Under the pieces are notes generated by a model, which had not been told where the DNA came from, made no database searches, and worked only from the letters and a program-made list of their open reading frames with translations. DNA of 64,000 nt, from positions 310,001-374,000 of the forward strand of contig NZ_JABMCB010000202.1 of assembly GCF_013359935.1 (NCBI RefSeq). Direction: 5' to 3'. The position numbers and the translations under genes are program-made. Every line of letters begins with the position of its first letter. The first letter of the stretch is position 1. The DNA comes from Paenibacillus xylanilyticus. Its GTDB lineage: Bacteria > Bacillota > Bacilli > Paenibacillales > Paenibacillaceae. Below, in pieces: positions 18,309-26,790 of this stretch.

Positions 18309-19324
18309 TAAAACCTCCCCTTCCTTTCCGAAAAATGGGTTGGTTTATTCCATGTATGTCCGCCTGATTCAACCCATTCGGCAATGAAATCAATCATTTC
18401 CAGCAAGCTTACTCTCGGATAACCGAACTCGCGATACGCTTTGGCTGCATTACTGAGCAGAGCCGTTTCGGATTCGCTTCCTTCAAATGATGGTGCAAGA
18501 CCGAACCGTTCGGCAAACTGCTGCGCTGTCCAGCGAACCGACATGGTTTCAGGGCCGGTTACATTCAAAATTTCGGGAGGGCTCTGGCACTTGAGCAGGC
18601 TTCTTATCGCAATTTCATTGGCATCTCCCTGCCATATTACGTTGGCATGCCCCATCGCAAGCGACACTTCCTTGCCTTCGTGCACCTTTTTGGCAATTTC
18701 GAGCAGCACCCCATAGCGTAAATCAATGGCATAGTTCAAGCGGTACATCAGCATCGGTGTGCCATACTTGTGAGAAAAGTATTCAAATATCCGCTCTCTC
18801 CCCAGTGTGGATTGTGCATATTCACCGAGAGGTTCAGGGGTTACCGATTCATCTACTCCGCCGAGACCCACTGGGGAGAAGGGATAAACATTCCCTGAAG
18901 AAAAAACGACGATCCGCGAATCTTTATACTTTTCTGCCACTCTTCCGGGCAAGTAAGTATTCATTGCCCACGTAAAATATTCTCTACCCGTTGTACCAAA
19001 TTTGTTGCCTGCCATGTATATGACGTTGTCCGCTTCAGGCAGCTGCATTAACTCTTGATCGTCTAAAAGATCACAGGAAATCGTCTTTACTCCAGCCTTT
19101 TCCAGATCGTTCTTCACCTCCTGATCCTGAAATCGGGATACAGCTGTCACCTTCTTGTTCATTCCTCCCGCCTTGATGGCTTCCGCGGCCAATCTAGCAA
19201 GACTTGGACCCATCTTTCCACCTGCACCTAAAATAAGAAGATCCCCGTCCACTTTATGTAAGTCGTTGATTAGCCGGTCTGATGCCTCCGAAAGCTTTGC
19301 TTCCAATTCAGCCACGGTCTTCAT
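18308..19324 (-). CDS. NAD-dependent epimerase/dehydratase
   Basis: 338 residues of the extended short-chain dehydrogenase fold. The Rossmann motif is LLILGAGGKMGPSLARLAAE. The expected YxxxK is present in weak form near YAQSTLGRERIFEYF, where Y is followed by S-T-L-G rather than a clear lysine, so catalytic competence is uncertain. First gene of the operon, followed with a one-base junction by the DapA-like gene. Likely acts on a free sugar or sugar acid. Confidence 0.78.
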   Translation of the reverse strand: MKTVAELEAKLSEASDRLINDLHKVDGDLLILGAGGKMGPSLARLAAEAIKAGGMNKKVTAVSRFQDQEVKNDLEKAGVKTISCDLLDDQELMQLPEADNVIYMAGNKFGTTGREYFTWAMNTYLPGRVAEKYKDSRIVVFSSGNVYPFSPVGLGGVDESVTPEPLGEYAQSTLGRERIFEYFSHKYGTPMLMYRLNYAIDLRYGVLLEIAKKVHEGKEVSLAMGHANVIWQGDANEIAIRSLLKCQSPPEILNVTGPETMSVRWTAQQFAERFGLAPSFEGSESETALLSNAAKAYREFGYPRVSLLEMIDFIAEWVESGGHTWNKPTHFSERKGRF

Positions 19325-19370
19325 CCGAATAAGGTCACCTCTCCTTGTTAAATCCTTATGATTGGATCAT

Positions 19371-19422
19371 ATGTGGTACTTATTTTCAATAAGAAATTAG
19401 CATATGCCACATTATCTGTCAA
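19371..19422 (-). promoter_or_regulatory. Promoter and candidate operator of the epimerase-ABC operon
   Basis: On the minus strand -35 TTGACA (19417-19422) and -10 TAATTT (19394-19399) are 17 bases apart. An inverted repeat CCACAT (19407-19412) / ATGTGG (19371-19376) brackets the -10. It is positioned for control by the GntR-type regulator encoded just upstream; the assignment is inference. Confidence 0.6.
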
Positions 19423-19452
19423 CTGGTTCTTTTGTAGTTCATATAAAACCTC

Positions 19453-19489
19453 AAAAAAAAAGCACTGCCCTTGGGTAGTGCTTTTTTTT
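19453..19489. terminator. Bidirectional terminator between regulator and operon
   Basis: The hairpin AGCACTGCCC-TT-GGGTAGTGCT is flanked on both sides by runs of eight A/T, so it can work on either strand. It separates the regulator gene (stop at 19508) from the operon promoter. Confidence 0.85.
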
Positions 19490-19507
19490 GAGCTGCTATA
19501 TGTTTTT

Positions 19508-20881
19508 TTATGAATTGAGACTGCTGGATGGAAGCAGCACTTCAGCAAGTCCCTCTTCATCCGTTAAATAAGACATGTACTGCTTCAGGCTTTCTCCGAA
19601 ACGAATTTGGGTTTGCATGGAAATCGATAGATCGCGATACGTGGTGTATTTCGAACTGTAATCTCGATGAAGCTCCAACCTGGACGGTTTATTTTTAAGC
19701 TCTACGGAAAACGTTTCCGTAATATATCTGCTTGCAGGTAAACTGAATGTGTTCTGTCTGATATAGGTCTGAGCCTCGTCTGAAGTGAGATAATTCACAA
19801 AGCAGGCTGCCGTATCCTTATGGCTCGATTCTGCACTGAGAGCAATGGCTGTAGACAGAAGGAGTGTCCTATCATTCTTAAAATGAGGCAGCTGAGCGAT
19901 ATCAAAGGAAAAATTCGCATTCTTCAGCTCATTCAGCATGTAATACGTGGTAAGCATGACCGATACCTTCTGCTCCTTGAACAATTTCTCCGCTTCAAAT
20001 TCACCTTGGGCTAAGGCAAGCGGAAATATTCCTTCCTCCGTCACTAGATCCCTGAGCCAGCGTAATCCTTCTGTAGGCAAGGGGGTTCCGTTCTGGACTG
20101 GACTGTAATCGAGCGAAGATGGATCGTCCTCATTTTGCATCCAGAAAATAGGCCATCGGTTCATGGAAAATAATTGAAAAGCAATGCTGTAGCGATGAGG
20201 CGCCTTGAGCTCCCTGAGCAGCGCTGCCAGCTCATCCCAACTCCAACTGCTGTTAGGTTCTCCAAGTCTTTTCTCTCTCAGGTGCTCCTTGTTGTAACAC
20301 AAAATAACGGGTGAGTACACGAAAGGCTGGGCAGCCAAAATACCCGATTCCTTCTCAAAATAAGGTGTAAGAAAAGGATATATATGATCGTGTCGATCCT
20401 GATCGACAAGCAAATCAAGGTATTTTCCTTCCTGGAATTGGTACATATCCTGCAGATTGATCGTTAACGCATCCACAATCCCTAGTTTGATGAGGTTGGC
20501 GATACTGTCCGAATTCATGTAAGGAAGCTCAATCGTTTCCACATGAATATGTGGATATTTCTCGTGGAATCGTTCAATCAATTCCTCCATCCCCGCTTCC
20601 TTATACAACGAGGGGTAAACGCCAAAACGGATGGTTTCCTTGGCAGCAGGCTTTGCCACCTGTGTGCCCACCCGTGGAATTTTAATAATCAATCCCTCCT
20701 GAACAAGCTCATCCAGAACGTATCTCACGGAGTTTTTACTTAGTTTGTACTGCTCTGTTAGTGCCAACTCGGAAGGCAGATATTCCCCCGGACTGTATGC
20801 TCCGGAGTTAATTTTTTGCTTCAGATCGGCAGACATATGTCTTGTTCTGGTCTGAAAAGTATGACGATCGATTTTCGCCAT
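19508..20881 (-). CDS. GntR-type regulator fused to a solute-binding-protein domain
   Basis: 457 residues. Residues ~10-78 are a GntR winged helix (SADLKQKINSGAYSPGEYLP, SELALTEQYKLSKNSVRYVL, EGLIIKIPRVGTQV). From about residue 83 to the end the protein reads as an extracellular-type family 1 solute-binding protein (YPHIHVETIELPYMNSDSI, YNKEHLREKRLGEPNSSWSW, AACFVNYLTSDEAQTYIRQN), but with no signal peptide or lipobox, so it must be cytoplasmic. Normal GntR proteins carry FCD, UTRA or aminotransferase domains instead. Placed immediately upstream of an operon that encodes an importer, it probably senses the imported ligand. The sensing role is inference. Confidence 0.85.
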   Translation of the reverse strand: MAKIDRHTFQTRTRHMSADLKQKINSGAYSPGEYLPSELALTEQYKLSKNSVRYVLDELVQEGLIIKIPRVGTQVAKPAAKETIRFGVYPSLYKEAGMEELIERFHEKYPHIHVETIELPYMNSDSIANLIKLGIVDALTINLQDMYQFQEGKYLDLLVDQDRHDHIYPFLTPYFEKESGILAAQPFVYSPVILCYNKEHLREKRLGEPNSSWSWDELAALLRELKAPHRYSIAFQLFSMNRWPIFWMQNEDDPSSLDYSPVQNGTPLPTEGLRWLRDLVTEEGIFPLALAQGEFEAEKLFKEQKVSVMLTTYYMLNELKNANFSFDIAQLPHFKNDRTLLLSTAIALSAESSHKDTAACFVNYLTSDEAQTYIRQNTFSLPASRYITETFSVELKNKPSRLELHRDYSSKYTTYRDLSISMQTQIRFGESLKQYMSYLTDEEGLAEVLLPSSSLNS

Positions 20882-21170
20882 GGGCCATTTCCACCTATCC
20901 TCTTCATCTATTTATGGTCTAGCTATAATTCATTGTATTTCCTAATTATTATTTTTATTATACCAGATATGAACCAGTTTCGCAGTAGTGAGTACATTAA
21001 TTCACTTAAAATAAAATTTTCAAATTTTTCACGTCTTTTTGGATACTTTAGATACAATTTACACGGGGTTCTAAACCACTCATTCCATGAAGGATTTATC
21101 GGATTCAAAAAAACCACCACAGATGCTTATCCTATGGCGGTTTTGCGAAATGATCAAGCTTTCAATGACT
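20882..21170. other. AT-rich intergenic region
   Basis: About 290 AT-rich bases between the GntR-SBP gene and the methyltransferase stop. It probably contains the regulator's promoter (a TATAAT-like hexamer on the minus strand near 20957), but no convincing -35 box or gene is visible. Confidence 0.4.
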
Positions 21171-21887
21171 CTATTTTACACAATGAAAAATAAACGATCC
21201 ATTTTCAGAATTTGCGTATTTAAACTCCCAATCGCCATATGTTTCAATTTTCGAAAAACCTATTTGTTTTAGCGACTCATCAAATTCTTCTTGATTTCGG
21301 AATCTAAGCTGCATTTTTTCATGAACTAGGACTTTGTCTGTTTTTGTATTTTTTACAATTTCATAGAAGGTATAAATATCTCCCTCAAACCCTTCATATT
21401 CTGTATAGATTTCTAAAGGATCTCCACTTATCCTATCTTTAGCTAAGTCAGGAGTCTTGTCCTTCTCCCACTCTTTCCATACTTTTACCAAAGGGTTTCT
21501 TGTATCAAAAATAAAGTGACCACCTATTTTTAGGGAACGGAATACGTCAGTAATGACTTGCTTCCAACTATCATCTGTAAGAAATACCTGTGCAACATTG
21601 GCTGTCATAACTACCGCATCATAGGTATTGGTTTGTAAATCCGAACTATCACCTACAATCCATTTCACATTGCCTGAATTATCTTTAATTCTCGCCACTT
21701 CAATCGCTTCTTCATTGGGGTCTATAGCTGTAATTTTGTAACCGTACTGAACAAGATGAGTAGTCCATCTTCCTGTTCCACAGCCTAGGTCTGCTATAAA
21801 TTCTACTTTTAATCTCTTTAGCAATGAAAGGAAAAATTCATCGTCTTTTCCCCAATGGTTAATCTGGTCATATACTAATGGAATCAT
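21171..21887 (-). CDS. Class I SAM-dependent methyltransferase
   Basis: 238 residues. Motif I FIADLGCGTGRWTTHLVQYG and the acidic end of beta-2 (ITAIDPNEEAIEVA) define a class I methyltransferase. DAVVMTANVAQVF is motif IV-like. The substrate cannot be told. It is a single gene on the minus strand and more AT-rich than the sugar operons. Confidence 0.85.
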   Translation of the reverse strand: MIPLVYDQINHWGKDDEFFLSLLKRLKVEFIADLGCGTGRWTTHLVQYGYKITAIDPNEEAIEVARIKDNSGNVKWIVGDSSDLQTNTYDAVVMTANVAQVFLTDDSWKQVITDVFRSLKIGGHFIFDTRNPLVKVWKEWEKDKTPDLAKDRISGDPLEIYTEYEGFEGDIYTFYEIVKNTKTDKVLVHEKMQLRFRNQEEFDESLKQIGFSKIETYGDWEFKYANSENGSFIFHCVK

Positions 21888-22080
21888 AAATAATCTCTTC
21901 CCACTTTCTATAGCATTTTACTATGGTCTTTATAATAAATGGTTCAATAAACAAGGGTCAAAGGAATTGTTAATTATATTTAAAATTCACCTCTCACTTC
22001 GTTTGCATGAACCCGGACACGTTAAACGCTGAATCTGGATATTACAAAAGTATAAACGGATATTCCTGATATCATTGTTT

Positions 22081-22097
22081 AAACTATCCTGCCCGTT
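22081..22097. repeat. Direct repeat copy A flanking the Nudix gene
   Basis: AACTATCCTGCCCGTT occurs here and again at 22671-22686, in the same orientation, on either side of the Nudix gene. In the second copy it is the last codons and stop of an IS3 transposase fragment. Confidence 0.6.
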
Positions 22098-22106
22098 AGT
22101 TGAACC

Positions 22107-22146
22107 AAAGCAGCCGATCACGTTGATCTGCTGCTTTCTTTGTTTT
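22107..22146 (+). terminator. Plus-strand terminator-like hairpin without an upstream gene
   Basis: AAAGCAGCCGATCA-CGT-TGATCTGCTGCTTT forms a long stem followed by CTTTGTTTT on the plus strand. No plus-strand gene precedes it. It sits at the 3' side of the Nudix gene and may act weakly in the other direction or mark the end of a lost element. Confidence 0.5.
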
Positions 22147-22171
22147 ATTGAGCTATCGGTTCCCAACAGTA

Positions 22172-22612
22172 TTATGAATTGTGATTAATAGTTCCCCTGA
22201 GTACATATGGTGCTGATGATTTACCAATTATTAATCCCTTTAACTCACTTGGTATATGGATATATTCTTCTGCTCTTTGAGGTTCCATCCAAGAGACTTC
22301 CTCAATTTCTTCTGGAAATGAGATATTTATTTCTCCACCAATTACATTCCCTCTAAAGGTAAAAAAAATTGTATGATGTTCCCTATCTACAAAAAACGCT
22401 TCACTTACACTGAAAATACCGTTTAATTCAACCTCTAAACCCGTTTCTTCTTTTACCTCACGAATAGCAGCTTCTTCAAGTGTTTCCCCCCGTTCTACTG
22501 TTCCACCAGGAAGTGTATAGTAGGAAGATTTCACACCCTTGTTTTTGACCATCAATACATTCTTTCCTTGTTCATCAAAGAGAAGCACGTAGGCAACATC
22601 TACTCTTTTCAT
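22172..22612 (-). CDS. Nudix hydrolase
   Basis: 146 residues from the ATG at 22612 (MKRVDVAYVLLFDEQG, ribosome binding site AAGGGG). The complete Nudix box GX5EX7REUXEEXGU is present at about residues 36-58 (GGTVERGET then REVKEETG). It hydrolyses a nucleoside diphosphate linked to another group; the substrate is unknown. It is AT-rich and enclosed by two direct copies of a 16-base sequence, one of them inside an IS3 remnant, which suggests it arrived by, or was rearranged with, an insertion element. Confidence 0.85.
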   Translation of the reverse strand: MKRVDVAYVLLFDEQGKNVLMVKNKGVKSSYYTLPGGTVERGETLEEAAIREVKEETGLEVELNGIFSVSEAFFVDREHHTIFFTFRGNVIGGEINISFPEEIEEVSWMEPQRAEEYIHIPSELKGLIIGKSSAPYVLRGTINHNS

Positions 22613-22670
22613 TTTAATAAATCCCCTTCTCGAAGAAATGTGAATGATCAACAATTCGTTACTTTATCTG

Positions 22671-23062
22671 AACTATCCTGCCCGTTCCACGGCTTGTCGA
22701 ATCTCTACTTCTGAATTGCTCTGGTTAAGGCACAGCTTCTCTGTCTTGAGATTTGAAAAGAAGGATTCGATGCATGCATTATCCAGGCAGGTTGCTTTAC
22801 GAGCGTGGCTGCCCTTCACGCTGAATGCATCAAACTCTTATGTTGTACGCCTGAGACATGTTTCGAATTCCTTCGCGATCAGCGACCATCTTGTAACTTG
22901 AAGAACCTTCGAGATATGATCTAACTGCATTCAATTTAAACTCTTAGTTACGTCTGAAATGTTTGCTCCTTTTTGGCCATGAAAATATCCCCTTCAAGTG
23001 TCACTTGAACCCTACGATAACATGAAGGTTTTTTCAAGTGTCTACTTAAAGGGGATCATAAT
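22671..23062 (-). mobile_element. IS3-family insertion sequence remnant (internally deleted)
   Basis: On the minus strand, orfA starts near 22980 (MAKKEQTFQT, then a frameshift, then LNAVRSYLEGSSSYKMVADR, the orfA helix-turn-helix). It jumps directly to the end of orfB at 22828-22673 (KATCLDNACIESFFSNLKTE, containing the last catalytic Glu region). The central catalytic core is deleted, so it cannot transpose alone. Upstream, CCCCTTTAAGTAGACACTTG (about 23034-23054) and a similar inverted copy near 22990 resemble the terminal region. Confidence 0.8.
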
Positions 23063-23065
23063 TGT

Positions 23066-23117
23066 TTGGATTACACACCAGACCTGGCCCAGCACCGACG
23101 ATTACCATTGTTTTCAT
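23066..23117 (-). pseudogene. N-terminal stub of an NAD(P)-binding (SDR-like) gene cut by the IS3 remnant
   Basis: After a ribosome binding site (AAGGTGAGTAAGG) the minus strand reads MKTMVIVGAGPGL and then changes into IS3-type sequence. IVGAGPGL is a Rossmann GxGxGxG start. Only about 14 codons of the gene survive, so it appears to have been interrupted by the element and the rest lost. Confidence 0.6.
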
Positions 23118-23194
23118 TCCTTACTCACCTTCTTAATGTGTAAGATATACGTCTTCTTTGGTGGATTGATTTTTCAGAACCAGATCATTTGAGA

Positions 23195-23238
23195 GAAATC
23201 TATGGCGTACAATTGTATATTTGCACACCATAGATTTC
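23195..23238. promoter_or_regulatory. Long inverted repeat, candidate operator
   Basis: GAAATCTATGG (23195-23205) and CCATAGATTTC (23228-23238) form a perfect 11-base inverted repeat with a 22-base spacer that itself contains a partly symmetric GTACAA...TTTGCAC. It lies upstream of the broken SDR stub and downstream of the OYE gene, so it is more likely an operator for the lost gene than a terminator (no T-run). Confidence 0.45.
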
Positions 23239-23271
23239 TGTATAATACTGATTTTTTGATCTAACTACTCC

Positions 23272-24351
23272 TTAGCTCTTTTGTGCTTCTAATTCTTTCA
23301 AGGTAGGATAGTCCGTGTAACCTTTGCTTCCCGCCGCGAAGAAGGTTTGGGGATCTGCATCATTTAATGGAGCCCCTATTTTAAGGCGTTCTACTAAATC
23401 CGGGTTGGCTAATGACCATGCACCGACCGGTACAATATCAGCTATACCGTTATCAAGATCAATACTCAGATCTTCCAGTGCACGTCCCGCCCGGTTGACT
23501 AACAATGGATTGGTCCAAATGGAGCGGACGTCCTGGAGCAGCTTTTCATTTCCAAGATGCATTACATGAAGGTAAGCCAAATCCAGCTTCGCTAATTCTT
23601 TGACCAGGTAGAGATAAAGTTCAGGACCTTGTTCCCCATCCTGAATTCCTCCGAGAGGGGTTCCCGGTGAAATACGGAAGCCTGTTCTAGCTGCGCCAAT
23701 TTCTTCTACGACGGCTTTCGTCACTTCAATCGCGAAGCGGGCCCGGTTTTCGATCGATCCCCCATATTCATCTGTCCGTGTATTCGAATTTTCACCGATA
23801 AATTGATTAATGAGATATCCATTGGCTCCGTGAATTTCAACGCCGTCTGCACCGGCTTCAATAGCCGCTGCTGCTGCTTTGCGGAAATCGGCAATGGTCG
23901 TCTGAATATCCTCTTTGCTTAACTCGCGCGGAACAGGGATGTCCTGCATTCCTGTAGCGGTAAACATCTGAACACCGGGAGCAATCGCTGACGGCGCAAC
24001 GGGCTGACGATGATGAGGTGTATTGTCGGGATGCGACATACGGCCAGCATGCATTAACTGGATGTACATAAATCCGCCTGCTGCATGAACCGCATCTGTA
24101 ACCTTTTTCCACCCTTCTATGTGCTGTTCCGTATAGATCCCCGGCGACCATAAGTATCCTTGACCATCGTCAGAAGGCTGTGCACCTTCCGTAATCAGAA
24201 GTCCCATTGATGCTCTTTGTGCATAATACAGGGCGCTTAATTCTCCTGGTGTACCATCTTCTTCTGCTCTGCTGCGTGTCATGGGAGCCATGGCTAAACG
24301 ATGCGGTAAATCCATGTTTCCGACTTTGATTTCACTCCATAATTTTTTCAT
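23272..24351 (-). CDS. Old yellow enzyme-type alkene reductase
   Basis: 359 residues from the ATG at 24351 (MKKLWSEIKVG), with GAGGAG 8 bases upstream; a GTG three codons earlier is less likely. The FMN barrel motifs are intact: HRLAMAPMTRSRA, GLLITEGAQPS, IQLMHAGRMSHP, EIHGANGYLINQFI, NTRTDEYGGSIENRARF. It resembles NemA/xenobiotic reductase enzymes that reduce enals, nitro compounds and nitrate esters with NADPH. It lies in operon with an SDR gene and a TetR repressor, which suggests an inducible response to electrophiles. Confidence 0.92.
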   Translation of the reverse strand: MKKLWSEIKVGNMDLPHRLAMAPMTRSRAEEDGTPGELSALYYAQRASMGLLITEGAQPSDDGQGYLWSPGIYTEQHIEGWKKVTDAVHAAGGFMYIQLMHAGRMSHPDNTPHHRQPVAPSAIAPGVQMFTATGMQDIPVPRELSKEDIQTTIADFRKAAAAAIEAGADGVEIHGANGYLINQFIGENSNTRTDEYGGSIENRARFAIEVTKAVVEEIGAARTGFRISPGTPLGGIQDGEQGPELYLYLVKELAKLDLAYLHVMHLGNEKLLQDVRSIWTNPLLVNRAGRALEDLSIDLDNGIADIVPVGAWSLANPDLVERLKIGAPLNDADPQTFFAAGSKGYTDYPTLKELEAQKS

Positions 24352-24394
24352 TTTGTACACTCCTCTTTAAATTTAGTTCAAACGGTAATTGTGA

Positions 24395-25093
24395 TTAGGA
24401 AAGATGCGGGTAAAGTGTAGAAACGCCACCTGCAAGTCCAGCTTGGATCATCCGGCTGTTATCGTCGGCAAGAATTTCAAAGCTGCCCGCTGCTATGCCA
24501 TCAATAGCCATTTTCGCAACATCTGAAGGGTTTGATTTGGGAGTGTCCAAGCCGGCTGTCATGTCTGTCTCCATATAACCCACATGTAATCCTGCTACTC
24601 TAATATGACGAGGGTACAAATTCAAACGGAGATCATTCGTCAACGCCCATGCTGCAGCCTTCGCAGCTGTATATGCACCTGCAGCTCCGCCACTAAACCA
24701 AGATAATACGGAAAGAATATTCAGCACCGATCCTCCACCGTTGTTTTCAATGACCGGTGCAAAAGCGCGAACCATGGATAACGTACCGAAAAAATGCGTA
24801 TCCAATTCCAACTGGATTTTTTCCATATCCCCTTCCAGCAAAGAAGCACCTGTAGATGATCCTGCATTGTTGATTAAAATCGTAACATCCTTAGCAAGGT
24901 TGGCAGCTGCTGCTACCTCTTGAGGGTTGGTTACATCAAGCTTAACAGGTGTAACCCCTGGAATATCGATGGTCTCCGGATTTCTTGCTCCTGCGTAAAC
25001 CATAGCCCCTCTAGATAGAAGTTCAAGCGTAAGCTGGCGGCCAAGCCCCCGGTTTGCTCCAGTAACAAATGCGACTTGTTCAGAAATGTTCAT
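24395..25093 (-). CDS. Short-chain dehydrogenase/reductase
   Basis: 232 residues from the ATG at 25093 (MNISEQVAFVTGANRGLGRQ) with ribosome binding site AAAGGAG; the earlier in-frame start lacks one. TGANRGLG is the cofactor motif, LINNAG the structural NNAG, and S...YTAAKAA the catalytic Ser-Tyr-Lys. The substrate is unknown. Preceded by two copies of a putative TetR operator and followed by the OYE gene 44 bases downstream, probably co-transcribed. Confidence 0.9.
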   Translation of the reverse strand: MNISEQVAFVTGANRGLGRQLTLELLSRGAMVYAGARNPETIDIPGVTPVKLDVTNPQEVAAAANLAKDVTILINNAGSSTGASLLEGDMEKIQLELDTHFFGTLSMVRAFAPVIENNGGGSVLNILSVLSWFSGGAAGAYTAAKAAAWALTNDLRLNLYPRHIRVAGLHVGYMETDMTAGLDTPKSNPSDVAKMAIDGIAAGSFEILADDNSRMIQAGLAGGVSTLYPHLS

Positions 25094-25160
25094 TGTATTA
25101 GCTCCTTTTTTTTGAATGTAATTAATCATTTTATAAATCAGGGATCGAAAGGCTAAATCA

Positions 25161-25180
25161 TTCAAGAATGATCATTCTAA
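25161..25180. promoter_or_regulatory. Candidate TetR operator, copy 1
   Basis: TTCAAGAATGATCATTCTAA, centred on the palindrome AATGATCATT, is 68 bases upstream of the SDR start. An almost identical site lies exactly 80 bases away at 25241, and a weaker one upstream of the TetR gene. Confidence 0.6.
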
Positions 25181-25240
25181 TAAGCGTAGAATAAAGCACC
25201 CTTTATAAAAGGTTATTTGAATGAAGGAAAGATTGAACGA

Positions 25241-25260
25241 TTCAAGAACGATCATACTAG
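25241..25260. promoter_or_regulatory. Candidate TetR operator, copy 2
   Basis: TTCAAGAACGATCATACTAG shares the TTCAAGAA-GATCAT core with copy 1. It lies between the TetR stop and the SDR start. A third site ATTGAGAACGATCGGTAAAG (25921-25940) just upstream of the TetR gene would give autoregulation. Confidence 0.55.
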
Positions 25261-25310
25261 AAAATGCACAGGGAATGATACAATAATCTTCTCAACCAGT
25301 ACTTCAATAA

Positions 25311-25889
25311 TTATTTAGATAAAAGTTTAATCGATACATCGGCCATATGTTGCAATTTTTCTTTGCGTATAGAGGTTCTTCTCATAACTCTTATCCCTAC
25401 ATAAATCGCATGCAAATGTTCTGCTTGGTCTTCGGCACTATATTCAGCGCTAAACTCTCCACTCTGCTGTCCCCACTGTATAATATCTTTGAACAACTGT
25501 TCTGATAAAGAAAACAAATCTGTGGTCTTTTTATCCACCTCGGTATCCCGCATTGCCAATTCCACTGCTGAATTTACCATCAAACAACCGGAAGGTGAGT
25601 CATTTACACTACAGATTACGGAACTGAAAATAAGCTGTAATGCCTCCGTAGCAGTCTTAGAGCGTTTAACTTCTCCTACAAGCCCATCACATAACTTATC
25701 GTGAAATCGGTCCAGGGCTTTCAAAAATAGCGTGTGTTTATCGCCAAAGGTGTCATATAAACTTCTTCGATGAATTCCCATATGCTCAACTAGGTCAGAT
25801 ATCGATGTTTTTTCGTAACCTTGTTCCCAGAAGAGCTTCATCGCCTTTTCTAATACCTCATTATCTTCGAATTCTTTGCTTCTTGCCAT
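25311..25889 (-). CDS. TetR/AcrR-family repressor
   Basis: 192 residues from the ATG at 25889 (MARSKEFEDNEVLEKAMKLF), with GGAGGG upstream. The helix-turn-helix is KTSISDLVEHMGIHRRSLYD. The ligand domain has NSPSGCLMVNSAVELA, as in YxaF/LmrA-like members. It is the likely repressor of the SDR-OYE operon and itself, given the three related sites around both promoters. Confidence 0.9.
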   Translation of the reverse strand: MARSKEFEDNEVLEKAMKLFWEQGYEKTSISDLVEHMGIHRRSLYDTFGDKHTLFLKALDRFHDKLCDGLVGEVKRSKTATEALQLIFSSVICSVNDSPSGCLMVNSAVELAMRDTEVDKKTTDLFSLSEQLFKDIIQWGQQSGEFSAEYSAEDQAEHLHAIYVGIRVMRRTSIRKEKLQHMADVSIKLLSK

Positions 25890-25960
25890 TCGATTCCCTC
25901 CCTGTTTCTCAATATAACATATTGAGAACGATCGGTAAAGAATTTTATACATATCAATCT

Positions 25961-26758
25961 TTAATGTTCTGCTCCCTTTGATTTAAGTAGCATTTGCCCC
26001 CAAGTATGTGTGATAAAATCTGGAGCAAACTTCATGGAAAAGCGCATAACTTTCGTAAATCCTGCATTCACTCGCAGTTTGTTTTTCTGCATCCCTCTAA
26101 TACCGACATGTACAAGCTTCTCCAAAGGCAAAGAAATGATCTTATTCAAGAAGCCTTCGTCAAAAGTGTCAGTGAGATTGGTTTCAGAAATTACGGGTGG
26201 ACAAAGTTCCATTACATGGATGTTTTTACCTTTGGCCCGGATTTGCTCACGCAATGCATCACTGAACATGTGAATACCGGCCTTTGTAGCAGAATACGTT
26301 GGTGCGTTGGCAACTGTAATATTAGCAAGTAGAGAGCTAACGTTAACAATCATTGCCTCCTGTTGTTTGGCTAACAATGGCAATAATGCCTTGGTAATAT
26401 ATATTGTTCCGTTCAAATTTGTGGCGATTTCAATAGTAAGTTGCTCGTAGGTGACAGTTTCATCAAACAAATCGAATTCGTGTATTACACCTGCATTATT
26501 TAAGATAATATCCAGTTTGGGATAGTGAATTATTAGTTCTTTAGCAAGATGCCCTACACTATCCGGATCACTAACATCAGCCACTATGCCGATAAGCCCG
26601 GGATTGTTTTCTACGATCTGGTCGATTCGTTGTTGCGAACGCCCCGTTATGATTACAGTATTCTCCATATCGAGCAAACGTTTCGCAAAAGCAAAACCAA
26701 TTCCAGACGTACCGCCGGTCACCAAAATTGTTCTACCTTTTAATTTCATGATCATCAC
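25961..26758 (-). CDS. Short-chain dehydrogenase (DltE-like)
   Basis: 265 residues; the start could also be the ATG three codons inside (26749). LVTGGTSGIGFAFAKRL is the cofactor motif, DIILNNAGV the NNAG motif, and S...YSATKAGIH the catalytic Tyr-Lys. The C-terminal part is typical of the DltE/YqjQ type of about 260 residues. It follows the MDR gene by 32 bases on the same strand and probably shares its promoter. Function unassigned. Confidence 0.85.
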   Translation of the reverse strand: MMIMKLKGRTILVTGGTSGIGFAFAKRLLDMENTVIITGRSQQRIDQIVENNPGLIGIVADVSDPDSVGHLAKELIIHYPKLDIILNNAGVIHEFDLFDETVTYEQLTIEIATNLNGTIYITKALLPLLAKQQEAMIVNVSSLLANITVANAPTYSATKAGIHMFSDALREQIRAKGKNIHVMELCPPVISETNLTDTFDEGFLNKIISLPLEKLVHVGIRGMQKNKLRVNAGFTKVMRFSMKFAPDFITHTWGQMLLKSKGAEH

Positions 26759-26790
26759 CCACTTTCAATATGGCCTTGGTTGCGTGTTCT

